NCBI GenBank assembly: GCA_033721915.1
Contig: JAWWAC010000032.1
Coordinates: 1-33,636 of the forward strand
Direction: 5' to 3'
From: REBR01 sp033721915
GTDB lineage: Bacteria; Pseudomonadota; Gammaproteobacteria; Pseudomonadales; Oleiphilaceae
Length of the DNA: 33,636 nucleotides
Part shown: in pieces, positions 21,728-29,522 of the stretch
Numbering within the stretch: the first letter of the stretch is position 1
Layout: every line of letters begins with the position of its first letter
Program-made: the position numbers and the translations under genes
The notes under the pieces: generated by a model
The model's input: the letters and a program-made list of their open reading frames with translations, nothing else
Database searches by the model: none
What the model was told of the DNA's origin: nothing

Positions 21728-23023
21728 TCAACCATTGAACGGGTGGCGCAGCGTGATGGTTTCAATGCGATCGGGCCCCGTGGAAATGATATCGATGGGC
21801 GCCTCGATCTGCTTTTCAATAAAGCGGATATAACGCTGTGCATTCTCCGGCAACTGGTCGAAGGCGGTCAGGCCCACGGTGCTTTCGCTCCAGCCCGGCA
21901 GGGACTCGTACAGGGGCTCAATGTCCTGGTAAGCCTCACCGGCGATGGGCGGACGGTCAATCTTCCCGTCCGGCGTGCGATAACCCACACACACCTGCAC
22001 CGCCTCCAGGCCATCCAGCACATCCAGCTTGGTCAGGCAGATGCCTGAGACACTGTTGACCTGAATGGCGTGGCGCAGTGCCACCGCATCAAACCAGCCA
22101 CAGCGCCGCGGGCGGCCCGTGGTGGTGCCGAACTCATGGCCCTTGTCCGCCAGATGACGGCCGTTGGCATCGAACAGCTCCGTGGGGAAAGGCCCTGAGC
22201 CGACCCGGGTGGTGTAAGCCTTGGTAATGCCCAGCACATAATCCAGGTACAGGGGGCCGAAACCACTGCCCGTGGCCGCACCGCCGGCGGTGGTGTTGGA
22301 GGAGGTGACATAGGGGTAGGTGCCGTGGTCAATGTCCAGCAGCGAGCCCTGGGCCCCTTCAAACAGGATATGCTCGCCGCGCTTGCGCAGGTCGTGCAGC
22401 ATGTCCGTCACATCCGCCGCCATGGGCAACAGCTCACGGGCGTATTCCTGGCAGTCCGCCAGGGTCTTCTCCACATCCACCGGCGCCACCTTGTAGAAGT
22501 GTTCCAGTACAAAGTTGTGGAATTCCATCAGGCTGCGCAGACGCTTCTCAAACTCCACCGGTGTGGCCAGATCCGCCAGGCGCAGTCCACGACGTGAGAC
22601 CTTGTCCTCGTAGGCAGGGCCGATACCACGGCCGGTGGTGCCGATCTTCTGCTTGCCACGGGCCAGTTCACGGGCCTCGTCCAGTCGCACGTGGGAGGGC
22701 AGTATCAGCGGGCAGGCCAGGCTCACCCGCAGACGGTCGCGCACGGACACGCCGCGCTCTTCCAGCATGCGGATTTCCTTCAGCAACGCGTCCGGCGCCA
22801 GCACCACCCCGTTGCCGATCATGCAGGTGACGTGCTTGCGCAGTATGCCGGAAGGAATCAGGTGCAGCGCGGTCTTGACGCCGTCAATCACCAGCGTGTG
22901 GCCGGCATTGTGGCCGCCCTGGAAGCGCGCCACAGCGGACACCTCTTCCGTGAGCAGATCCACGATCTTGCCCTTGCCCTCGTCTCCCCACTGGGTCCCC
23001 AGTACTACGACGTTCTTACCCAT
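21728..23023 (-). CDS. purA: Adenylosuccinate synthetase
   Basis: This is a 431-residue protein of normal length. The GTP-binding loop GTQWGDEGKGKIVD is at about 9-22, with His in GGHNAGHTLV at about 41. Later motifs include GTTGRGIGPAYEDK and QGSLLDIDHGTYPYVTSSN. It converts IMP, aspartate and GTP to adenylosuccinate, the first committed step to AMP. It follows hisZ on the same strand after a 74-base gap, the standard gammaproteobacterial order, and ends at the bidirectional terminator. Confidence 0.98.
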   Translation of the reverse strand: MGKNVVVLGTQWGDEGKGKIVDLLTEEVSAVARFQGGHNAGHTLVIDGVKTALHLIPSGILRKHVTCMIGNGVVLAPDALLKEIRMLEERGVSVRDRLRVSLACPLILPSHVRLDEARELARGKQKIGTTGRGIGPAYEDKVSRRGLRLADLATPVEFEKRLRSLMEFHNFVLEHFYKVAPVDVEKTLADCQEYARELLPMAADVTDMLHDLRKRGEHILFEGAQGSLLDIDHGTYPYVTSSNTTAGGAATGSGFGPLYLDYVLGITKAYTTRVGSGPFPTELFDANGRHLADKGHEFGTTTGRPRRCGWFDAVALRHAIQVNSVSGICLTKLDVLDGLEAVQVCVGYRTPDGKIDRPPIAGEAYQDIEPLYESLPGWSESTVGLTAFDQLPENAQRYIRFIEKQIEAPIDIISTGPDRIETITLRHPFNG

Positions 23024-23097
23024 GCGTGTCTCTCAGAATGTTCGGTCATGAAGAATGCGTTAGTGCCCTGTCAGTGCCGCCGGTGATGTCCTGGCAG

Positions 23098-24276
23098 TCA
23101 GCCCTGCAGTGGCACCAGCTGCCAGTCGTTGTCCTGCCACTTCAGTTGCCGGTCGCAGCCGGCGCCGGCGGTGGCATCGTCCGGCAGGCCCTGAATCACG
23201 GTTTCGGTGCGGCGCAGTTCGGCAATGCGCTGCTGCAGCCCGGCGTCCGTCCCCGGTGGCGCCCATATGGCGCCTGACGCAGACGATTGCGGTGCCCGGC
23301 CCAGTGCCGCCATGGCCCTCAGGTCGGCACTGAAGCCGGTGGCAGGACGGGCACGGCCGAAATCCTGGCCAATGGCGTCATAACGACCGCCCTGGGCCAG
23401 TGCATTGCCGTGGCCCGGCACATAGGCGGCAAACACCAGGCCGGTGTGGTAGTTGTAGCCTCTCAGCTCACAAAAATCGAAGCCCAGGCTCACGCCCGGG
23501 AAAAGACGGCTCACCGCCTCGGCCACCTGCTCCAGCTCGTCCAGTGCCCGGCTGACTGCCTCAGGGGCGCCACTGAGTTGCTCCCGGGCCTGCTGCAGCG
23601 CATCCGCCCCGCCGCCCAGGCGCGCCATACGACACAGCATCTGGGCCGCAGACCCCTCCCCGGCGTCCCCCAGCAGCTCATCCAGCTCGGGTATGGACTT
23701 GCGGCGCAGTGCATCAAAGACTTTTGCCTCGGTGCGCCGGGAGAGTTTCGCTTCACTGGCCAGACACTCGTAGATGCTGACATGGGCCAGGTCCAGGTGG
23801 ACCGACTCCAGACCTGCCACCTGCAGTGTGGCCAGCATCAGGTGGATGATTTCCTGGTCCGCTGCCCCGTCGCGGCTGCCAAAGAGTTCGCAGCCGGTCT
23901 GGATCGGCGCCCGGCTGGCCATGAGATGCTCTGGCCGCGCCCTCAGCACATGCCCCGCATAACACAGACGGGTCACACCGGGGCGGCGCAGTGTGTGGGC
24001 GTCGATGCGTGCCGCCTGGGGCGTCATGTCCGCACGCACCCCCATCAGCCGCCCGGTCAGCTGATCCGTGACCTTGAACGTCTGCAGATCCAGATCGTTG
24101 CCGGTGCCGGTCAGCAGAGACTCCAGGTACTCGATCATCGGCGGCGTGATCAGCTCGTAACCCCAACGCTGGTAGGTATCGATCAACCCCCGGCGCAGTG
24201 TCTCGATGCGGCCCGCCATGGGCGGCAGCAAATCCTCGACGCCGTCCGGTAACAGCCAGGGGTTGGAATCGCTCAT
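23098..24276 (-). CDS. hisZ: ATP phosphoribosyltransferase regulatory subunit HisZ
   Basis: This is a 392-residue protein related to histidyl-tRNA synthetase but without the anticodon-binding domain. It has WLLPDGVEDLLPP at the N-terminus, then GYELITPPMIEYLESLLTG, and a shortened class II core (MTPQAARID, YNYHTGLVFAAYVPG). HisZ binds the short form of HisG and confers histidine feedback control. I chose ATG 24276 because homologues begin only a few residues before WLLPDG; an in-frame ATG at 24288 is possible. It sits in the usual place between yjeT and purA. No hisG is in the window. Confidence 0.95.
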   Translation of the reverse strand: MSDSNPWLLPDGVEDLLPPMAGRIETLRRGLIDTYQRWGYELITPPMIEYLESLLTGTGNDLDLQTFKVTDQLTGRLMGVRADMTPQAARIDAHTLRRPGVTRLCYAGHVLRARPEHLMASRAPIQTGCELFGSRDGAADQEIIHLMLATLQVAGLESVHLDLAHVSIYECLASEAKLSRRTEAKVFDALRRKSIPELDELLGDAGEGSAAQMLCRMARLGGGADALQQAREQLSGAPEAVSRALDELEQVAEAVSRLFPGVSLGFDFCELRGYNYHTGLVFAAYVPGHGNALAQGGRYDAIGQDFGRARPATGFSADLRAMAALGRAPQSSASGAIWAPPGTDAGLQQRIAELRRTETVIQGLPDDATAGAGCDRQLKWQDNDWQLVPLQG

Positions 24277-24325
24277 GGGTCCAGTCATCCGTTATTGCCT
24301 GTAAAGGGCCCGAGGCCCGGGGGTT

Positions 24326-24511
24326 TCAGCGCACCAGCATCACAATCAGCAGCCCGGCCAGCATGCTGGCCAGACCGGCGATGCGAATCGACCTGGGGTC
24401 CATGGCAGCCAGTGTGGCGATCAGGGCCTGCCAGCGCTGCGGCGCCAGAAACGGCAGCATGCCCTCGATAATCAGCACCAGCCCCAGTGCCACCAGTAGT
24501 TGCTGCCACAT
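24326..24511 (-). CDS. yjeT: DUF2065 small membrane protein YjeT
   Basis: This is a 61-residue protein with two hydrophobic segments (about 3-22 and 43-60) and the family string LVLIIEGMLPFLAPQRW. The function is unknown. It is conserved between hflC and hisZ in many gammaproteobacteria, which is also its place here. The ribosome site is weak. A terminator after hflC means it probably starts a new transcript with hisZ and purA, or depends on read-through. Confidence 0.93.
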   Translation of the reverse strand: MWQQLLVALGLVLIIEGMLPFLAPQRWQALIATLAAMDPRSIRIAGLASMLAGLLIVMLVR

Positions 24512-24605
24512 AAGCCAGAATCTGCTCGGGTCCGGATCGAAAAGTGCCAGGTGGCGGGCACAAGTGGCCCGCAGCGGGGGCTTATTCTACCCCTATCACG
24601 GACAC

Positions 24606-24638
24606 AAAAAAACCGGGACTCCGCAGAGACCCGGTTTT
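24606..24638 (-). terminator. Intrinsic terminator after hflC
   Basis: AAAACCGGG-a-CTC (24609-24621) pairs with GAG-a-CCCGGTTTT (24626-24638) with one A/A mismatch and a four-base loop. Seven T residues on the minus strand (24612-24606) follow. It ends the hflX/hflK/hflC transcripts. Confidence 0.88.
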
Positions 24639-24642
24639 GGTC

Positions 24643-24657
24643 GGCCCTGACAGGGCC
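24643..24657 (-). repeat. Dyad GGCCCTG-N-CAGGGCC at the 3' end of hflC
   Basis: A 15-base palindrome with one central base sits eight bases after the hflC stop and just before the true terminator. The same arms recur directly after amiB at 31532-31546. Confidence 0.6.
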
Positions 24658-24665
24658 AGAGAGGG

Positions 24666-25541
24666 TCAGCTCTCAGGCTGTGACGTCTTCAGGAAACGCA
24701 GGAAGCGGCTGTTGGAGTCCAGCACCAGCAGGTCGTCCTTGCTGTTGAACACTTCCTGATAGGCCCGCAGTGAACGGTAGAGTCCGAAAAACTCCGGATC
24801 CTGGCTGGCCGCATCGGCAAAGGTCTGTGCGGCGGTGCGATCCCCTTCACCACGCATCTCCTCGGCCATGCGGAAAGCCTCCGCCACCACCACGGTGGCC
24901 TGACGGTCGGCATCGGCACGGATGCCTTCCGCCAGCTCGTTGCCCCGGGAGCGGTATTCCTGGGCCTCTTTTTCACGCTCGGTGCGCATGCGCCGGAAGA
25001 CGTTCTCACTCACTTCCTGGGGCAACTCGATGCCCTTGACCCGGATATCCAGCACTTCCAGGCCAAACTCCTTGTTGGCCAGCTCGTTCACCTCCTTGGT
25101 GATATCGTTCATCAGTTCATCACGCTGGCCGGAGACCACCTCGCGCATGGTGCGCACACCAAACTCGTTACGCAGCCCGTTGTCGATGCGGGAGGTCAGC
25201 AGGTTCTCGGCGCGGAATTCCTCACCGCCGGTGGCCCGGTAGAACTGATCCACATCCCGGATGCGCCAGGTGACATAGGAGTCCACATCCAGTGGTTTTT
25301 TCTCAATGGTCAGGTAACGCTGCTGGTCGATGTTCAGGGTCAGTACCCGCACATCGAAGCTGCGCTCCACGTCCACCCAGGGCAGCTTGAAGTGCAGCCC
25401 TGGCTGCACGTCGGTCTTGATCAGCGAGCCGAAGCGCAACAGCACGCCACGGTGGGTTTCCGGCACGATGTAGACGGTGGCGGAGACCAGCACCAGCAGT
25501 ACCACGCCAGCGGCAATGGCCACTATCCCTTTAGCATTCAT
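24666..25541 (-). CDS. hflC: HflC, SPFH-family modulator of FtsH
   Basis: This is a 291-residue protein with an N-terminal membrane anchor (about 5-25), then the band-7/SPFH domain beginning IVPETHRGVLLRFG (about 27-40), and a charged helical region (about 180-250) with RTEREKEAQEYRSRGNELAEG. It faces the periplasm and forms the large HflKC cage around the FtsH protease. It starts two bases after the hflK stop, so the pair is co-translated, and it ends at a clear terminator. Confidence 0.97.
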   Translation of the reverse strand: MNAKGIVAIAAGVVLLVLVSATVYIVPETHRGVLLRFGSLIKTDVQPGLHFKLPWVDVERSFDVRVLTLNIDQQRYLTIEKKPLDVDSYVTWRIRDVDQFYRATGGEEFRAENLLTSRIDNGLRNEFGVRTMREVVSGQRDELMNDITKEVNELANKEFGLEVLDIRVKGIELPQEVSENVFRRMRTEREKEAQEYRSRGNELAEGIRADADRQATVVVAEAFRMAEEMRGEGDRTAAQTFADAASQDPEFFGLYRSLRAYQEVFNSKDDLLVLDSNSRFLRFLKTSQPES

Positions 25542-25543
25542 AA

Positions 25544-26752
25544 TTAACGCCCCCTCCGGCTGTTACCGGATTCCCGGCTGCGAATTTCCTCGACCACCCG
25601 GTCTGTCAGCTCTTTCATGTCATAAGGGACTTCGCTGCCGGAACCGCCGCTGCGGCGATCCGACAGGGCCTGGGCCCCACCCGCCAGCTGCATACGGTCC
25701 AGTGGCAGCATCATCATGTTGTTGCCCTCTTCCACGTCCACCACCACCTTGCTGGTGTCGGACAGTACCTTCTGCATGGCCTCAACATACATGCGCTCGC
25801 GGGTGACTTCCGGCGCCTGCTTGTAGACATCCAGCACCGCCAGGAAGCGGTTCGCCTCACCAGCGGCACGCTCCACCACTTCGGTGCGGTAGGCTTCCGC
25901 CTCCTCGATCATGCGCTGGGCACGACCCCGGGCTTCCGGGACCACCCGGTTGCGGTAGCGTTCGGCCTCATCCTTGAAGCGCTGCTCGTCTTCACGGGCC
26001 CGCTGCACGTCCTGGAAGGCGTCCTGCACCTGTTCAGGGGGCTGTGTGCTTTCCACGTTCACACGCAGGATCTGCATGCCCACGGTGTAGCTGTCCAGGA
26101 AGCGCTGCAGTCGCTCTTCCACGTTCTGGGCCAGCTCGGCACGGCGATCGGTCAGGACACCGCCCAGTCCGGCGCTGCCCACCTCGTGGCGCAGTGCGCT
26201 GTCGGTGGCGTACTGCAGGGTGGTCTGGGGGTTGCGCACATTGAGCACAAACTGGCGTGGGTCATTGACCCGGTACTGCACCGCCAGGTTGACGTTCACG
26301 ATGTTCTCGTCTTCTGTCAGCATGGCGCCACTGGAGCTGAACGAGCGCACATCCGTGACGGTGACCAGATGCACATCATCCACCAGCGGCAACTTGAAGT
26401 TCAGGCCCGGCAGTGTGGTGGTGTGGTACTTGCCAAACCGCAGAACAACACCGTTTTCCCGCTCGTCCACCAGGTAGGCGGAGTCGTACACCAGAAAGCC
26501 AACGGCTACCAGCCCCAGCAGTGCCAGCACCAGGCCAAAGCCGCCGGAACCCTGTCCGCTGCCGCCACCGCCGCTGCCACCGCCGCCTTTCTTGCCGCCC
26601 AGCAGGCGGTTGAGCTTCTCAAGCCCTTTTTTCAGCGCCTCGTCCAGGTCCGGCGGCCCCTGGTTGTTGCCTCTGTTATTACCACCGCCACGGTTGCCAC
26701 CGCCCCAGGGATCCCGGTCATTGCGGTTTCCACCCGGTTCATTCCAGGCCAT
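25544..26752 (-). CDS. hflK: HflK, SPFH-family modulator of FtsH
   Basis: This is a 402-residue protein from ATG 26752, which has CGGAG six bases upstream; the longer frame to 26914 has no such support and an N-terminus unlike HflK. The start MAWNEPGGNRNDRDPWGGG and the glycine- and asparagine-rich cytoplasmic tail (to about 70) are typical. One membrane segment (about 73-95) is followed by the SPFH domain starting VDERENGVVLRFGKY and a long charged helix with QRAREDEQRFKDEAERYRNR. It partners with HflC. The tail has unusually long Gly and Ser runs (GKKGGGGSGGGGSGQGSGG). Confidence 0.96.
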   Translation of the reverse strand: MAWNEPGGNRNDRDPWGGGNRGGGNNRGNNQGPPDLDEALKKGLEKLNRLLGGKKGGGGSGGGGSGQGSGGFGLVLALLGLVAVGFLVYDSAYLVDERENGVVLRFGKYHTTTLPGLNFKLPLVDDVHLVTVTDVRSFSSSGAMLTEDENIVNVNLAVQYRVNDPRQFVLNVRNPQTTLQYATDSALRHEVGSAGLGGVLTDRRAELAQNVEERLQRFLDSYTVGMQILRVNVESTQPPEQVQDAFQDVQRAREDEQRFKDEAERYRNRVVPEARGRAQRMIEEAEAYRTEVVERAAGEANRFLAVLDVYKQAPEVTRERMYVEAMQKVLSDTSKVVVDVEEGNNMMMLPLDRMQLAGGAQALSDRRSGGSGSEVPYDMKELTDRVVEEIRSRESGNSRRGR

Positions 26753-26855
26753 AGTGTTCTCCGTTGAGTTTCTGGTTTCTGCTGTGGTCAGCCACGTACC
26801 CGTTGTCGCGGCCATTGAAAAGCGCCCGCCCCAAGTCGCCGTGCATAGGTGGCAA

Positions 26856-26884
26856 ATAGTAGGGGTTATGGCGGACAGGAACAA
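26856..26884 (-). promoter_or_regulatory. Candidate promoter upstream of hflK
   Basis: On the minus strand TTGTTC and TACTAT are 17 bases apart in the 165-base gap between hflX and hflK. Both boxes are partial matches. The gap has no other visible content. Confidence 0.3.
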
Positions 26885-26917
26885 GCTTATCGGCCGTGGC
26901 GTGGCATGGGCCACCCC

Positions 26918-28240
26918 TCAGCCAGTGCCCGCCGCCGCCAGCCAGTCGTTTGCCGGGAGTCGCTCCAGAGCATCGTCACTGAGGCCCGCGTGGCTGAGCA
27001 GCTGGTACCAGTCCCGGGCCTCCATTCGCACCTCCAGGGCCAGGTCGCCGCTGTTCAGTGCGCGCTCATCCACCACCGCGCCGGCTTCATAGAAACGGGC
27101 CCTGAGCCGGCCCTGGCCCGGCCCCAGACGGATAAACTGGTGCACCAGCTCATCCGTGAGCAGTTCCGAGACGGCCTGCTCCAGAAGGTCAAAGCCCTGG
27201 CCGGTCACCGCCGACAGCCAGACCCGCACCGGCACGCCCTCGGCATTGCGCTCCAGGCGGGGCTCCTTGTCCGCCTGCTGGTCAATCTTGTTGCAGACCT
27301 GCAGAACCGGCACATCCTGGGCACCGATCTCCGCCAGTACCGACTCCACCTGCTCGGTGTGCTCTTCCCGCTGCGGGTCGTTGTTGTCGATCACATGCAG
27401 CAGCAATGACGCCTGGGCGGTCTCCTCCAGTGTGGCCCTGAAAGCCTCCACCAGCTTGTGGGGCAGATGGCGGATAAAGCCCACTGTATCCGCCAGCACC
27501 ACCGGGCCCACATCCGGCAGGTCGAGACGGCGCACCGTGGGGTCCAGTGTGGCAAACAGCTGATCGGCGGCGTAGACCCGGGAATGGGTCAGGCGGTTGA
27601 ACAGTGTGGATTTGCCGGCGTTGGTGTAACCCACCAGTGAAACCGTAGGCATGTCCGCCTTTTTACGGGCACGACGGCCCTGCTCGCGCTGGCGACGCAC
27701 CTTGTCCAGGCGCTTGTTGATGGCCTTGATCCGCCCCCTCAACAGGCGGCGGTCTGTTTCCAGCTGGGTTTCACCAGGGCCTCTCTGGCCGATGCCGCCC
27801 TTCTGACGCTCCAGATGGGTCCAGCCCCGCACCAGGCGGGTGGACATATGCTCCAGCTGGGCCAGCTCCACCTGCAACTTGCCTTCATGGGTGCGTGCCC
27901 GCTGGGCAAAGATATCCAGTATCACGCCGGTACGGTCCAGTACACGGCATTTCAGGGAGGCTTCCAGGTTGCGTTCCTGGCTGGGTGAGAGGGCATGGTT
28001 GAACAGCACCACATCCGCGCCGGAGGCGGAAACGGCTTCGCGGATCTCCTCCAGTTTGCCGGTACCGACAAAAAAGCGGCTGGAGGGCTGGCTGCGTGAG
28101 CCGCTCACCAGGTCGACGGTTTCCACCCCCGCCGAGGCGACCAGCTCCCGGAATTCATCCGGGTCTTCACTGTGCTGATCTTCGTAGATATCCAGGTGAA
28201 CCAGTACAGCCCGTTCACCGGCATTGGGTCGGTCAAACAA
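26918..28240 (-). CDS. hflX: Ribosome-associated GTPase HflX
   Basis: This is a 440-residue protein. The N-terminal HflX domain has GERAVLVHLDIY and a glycine-rich region with GWTHLERQKGGIGQRGPGETQLETD split by a coiled linker. The G domain has GYTNAGKSTLFN (G1), DPTVRRLDLP, DTVGFIRHLP (G3) and NKID (G4). HflX splits stalled or stress-damaged ribosomes. The start is TTG at 28240, with AAGG upstream and an N-terminus MFDRPNAGERA like that of homologues. It lies 43 bases after hfq, in the usual hfq-hflX-hflK-hflC order. Confidence 0.96.
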   Translation of the reverse strand: MFDRPNAGERAVLVHLDIYEDQHSEDPDEFRELVASAGVETVDLVSGSRSQPSSRFFVGTGKLEEIREAVSASGADVVLFNHALSPSQERNLEASLKCRVLDRTGVILDIFAQRARTHEGKLQVELAQLEHMSTRLVRGWTHLERQKGGIGQRGPGETQLETDRRLLRGRIKAINKRLDKVRRQREQGRRARKKADMPTVSLVGYTNAGKSTLFNRLTHSRVYAADQLFATLDPTVRRLDLPDVGPVVLADTVGFIRHLPHKLVEAFRATLEETAQASLLLHVIDNNDPQREEHTEQVESVLAEIGAQDVPVLQVCNKIDQQADKEPRLERNAEGVPVRVWLSAVTGQGFDLLEQAVSELLTDELVHQFIRLGPGQGRLRARFYEAGAVVDERALNSGDLALEVRMEARDWYQLLSHAGLSDDALERLPANDWLAAAGTG

Positions 28241-28283
28241 TCAGCCTTTACTCCTCTCTGTCCGGAGCGTGCCCGGGTGGCAA

Positions 28284-28535
28284 TTATTCAATGGTCTCGG
28301 GCTCTTCATCACCGGGATGCTGGGGTGTGCGGACATTGCGCGCCGGCACCACGGTGGAAATGGCGTGCTTGTAGACCATCTGACTGACGGTATTCTTGAG
28401 CAGAATGACAAACTGGTCGAAAGACTCAATCTGCCCCTGCAGCTTGATGCCGTTAACCAGAAAAATGGACACGGGAATGCGTTCCTTGCGCAGTGCATTG
28501 AGGTAAGGGTCTTGTAACGAGTGCCCTTTTGACAT
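28284..28535 (-). CDS. hfq: RNA chaperone Hfq
   Basis: This is an 83-residue protein from ATG 28535 with AGGAG upstream; the longer frame to 28568 lacks this. It begins MSKGHSLQDPYLNALRKERI and contains both Sm motifs, including GIKLQGQIESFDQFVILL and YKHAISTVVP. The C-terminal tail is short and acidic (about 15 residues, ending DEEPETIE), as in Pseudomonas rather than the long tail of E. coli. The hexamer binds small RNAs and mRNAs. It lies 42 bases downstream of miaA. Confidence 0.98.
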   Translation of the reverse strand: MSKGHSLQDPYLNALRKERIPVSIFLVNGIKLQGQIESFDQFVILLKNTVSQMVYKHAISTVVPARNVRTPQHPGDEEPETIE

Positions 28536-28577
28536 CGTGTTCTCTCCTGTAAATGGGTATACGTGCAATGTGACGCG

Positions 28578-29519
28578 CTAACCAATGATTTTCAAGGCCT
28601 GACGGGACAAGTCCGGAGACTCGCTGTCAAGCCAGTGTACCCCGGGCCAGCGACGCAGCCAGGTCAGCTGACGCTTGCCCAGCTGCCGGGTGGCGGCCAG
28701 CCCTTTTTCCCGCAGGATTTCCAGGCTGCCATGGCCCTCCAGGTAATCCCAGACCTGCCGGTAACCCACGCTGCGCATGGAGGCCAGGTCCGGGTGCATG
28801 CCGGGAAGGGCCCGCAGCCCGGCCACTTCCTCGATAAAACCCGCCTCCAGCATGGCATCAAAGCGCTGCTCGATTCTCTGATGCAGCCGTGACCGGCTGG
28901 CCGGACACAGCGCCAGTGGCACCACAGTATAAGGTAAGCCACTGTCAGAATCCCGGTTTTGTGACTGCTCACGCCAGAATTGCGAGATGGGCCGGCCACT
29001 GATCTCATACACCTCCAGTGCCCTCAGCAACCGCTGGCGATTATGGGGATGAATGCCACGGGCCGCCTCCGGATCCACCCCCTGCAGGCGCTGGTGCAGG
29101 CGCTCAGGGCCCTGTTCCTGCCACTGCTGTTCGAGCCCACTGCGCACCGCTGGATCACTGGCGGGCATTTCCGCCAGTCCCTGCTGTAACGCCCGGAAGT
29201 AAAGCATGGTTCCCCCCACCAGTACCGACACACGGCCGGCGGCGTGGCTGGCGTCCATGGCGGCACGGGCATCGGCGCAGAATTCGGCGGCGGAGTAGCC
29301 TTCCCTGGGGTCGCGGATATCGATCAGCTGATGGGGCGCCCGTGCCAGCAGGGCGGGATCGGGCTTGGCGCTGCCGATGTCCAGGCCCCGGTACACCATG
29401 GCGGAATCCACACTGATGATATCCCCACCCAGGGCCTCTTTCAGGTCCACCGCCAGGTCCGTCTTGCCGGCGGCGGTGGGGCCCATGACAAACACCGCTT
29501 TCGGCTTCTGCTCCGGCAT
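28578..29519 (-). CDS. miaA: tRNA dimethylallyltransferase MiaA
   Basis: This is a 313-residue protein of normal length. The P-loop GPTAAGKT is at residues 13-20, then ISVDSAMVYRGLDIGSAKP, and IDIRDPREGYSAAEFC. VGGTMLYFRAL and NRQRLLRALEVYEISGRPIS follow. It adds a dimethylallyl group to A37 of tRNAs that read codons starting with U. It starts three bases after the mutL stop, so mutL and miaA are coupled, and hfq follows. Confidence 0.98.
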   Translation of the reverse strand: MPEQKPKAVFVMGPTAAGKTDLAVDLKEALGGDIISVDSAMVYRGLDIGSAKPDPALLARAPHQLIDIRDPREGYSAAEFCADARAAMDASHAAGRVSVLVGGTMLYFRALQQGLAEMPASDPAVRSGLEQQWQEQGPERLHQRLQGVDPEAARGIHPHNRQRLLRALEVYEISGRPISQFWREQSQNRDSDSGLPYTVVPLALCPASRSRLHQRIEQRFDAMLEAGFIEEVAGLRALPGMHPDLASMRSVGYRQVWDYLEGHGSLEILREKGLAATRQLGKRQLTWLRRWPGVHWLDSESPDLSRQALKIIG

Positions 29520-29522
29520 GCC

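Noticed and set aside
26753..26914. 54-residue N-terminal extension of HflK
   Set aside because: The extension is unlike HflK, lacks a ribosome site and precedes the typical MAWNEPGG start with GGAG upstream.
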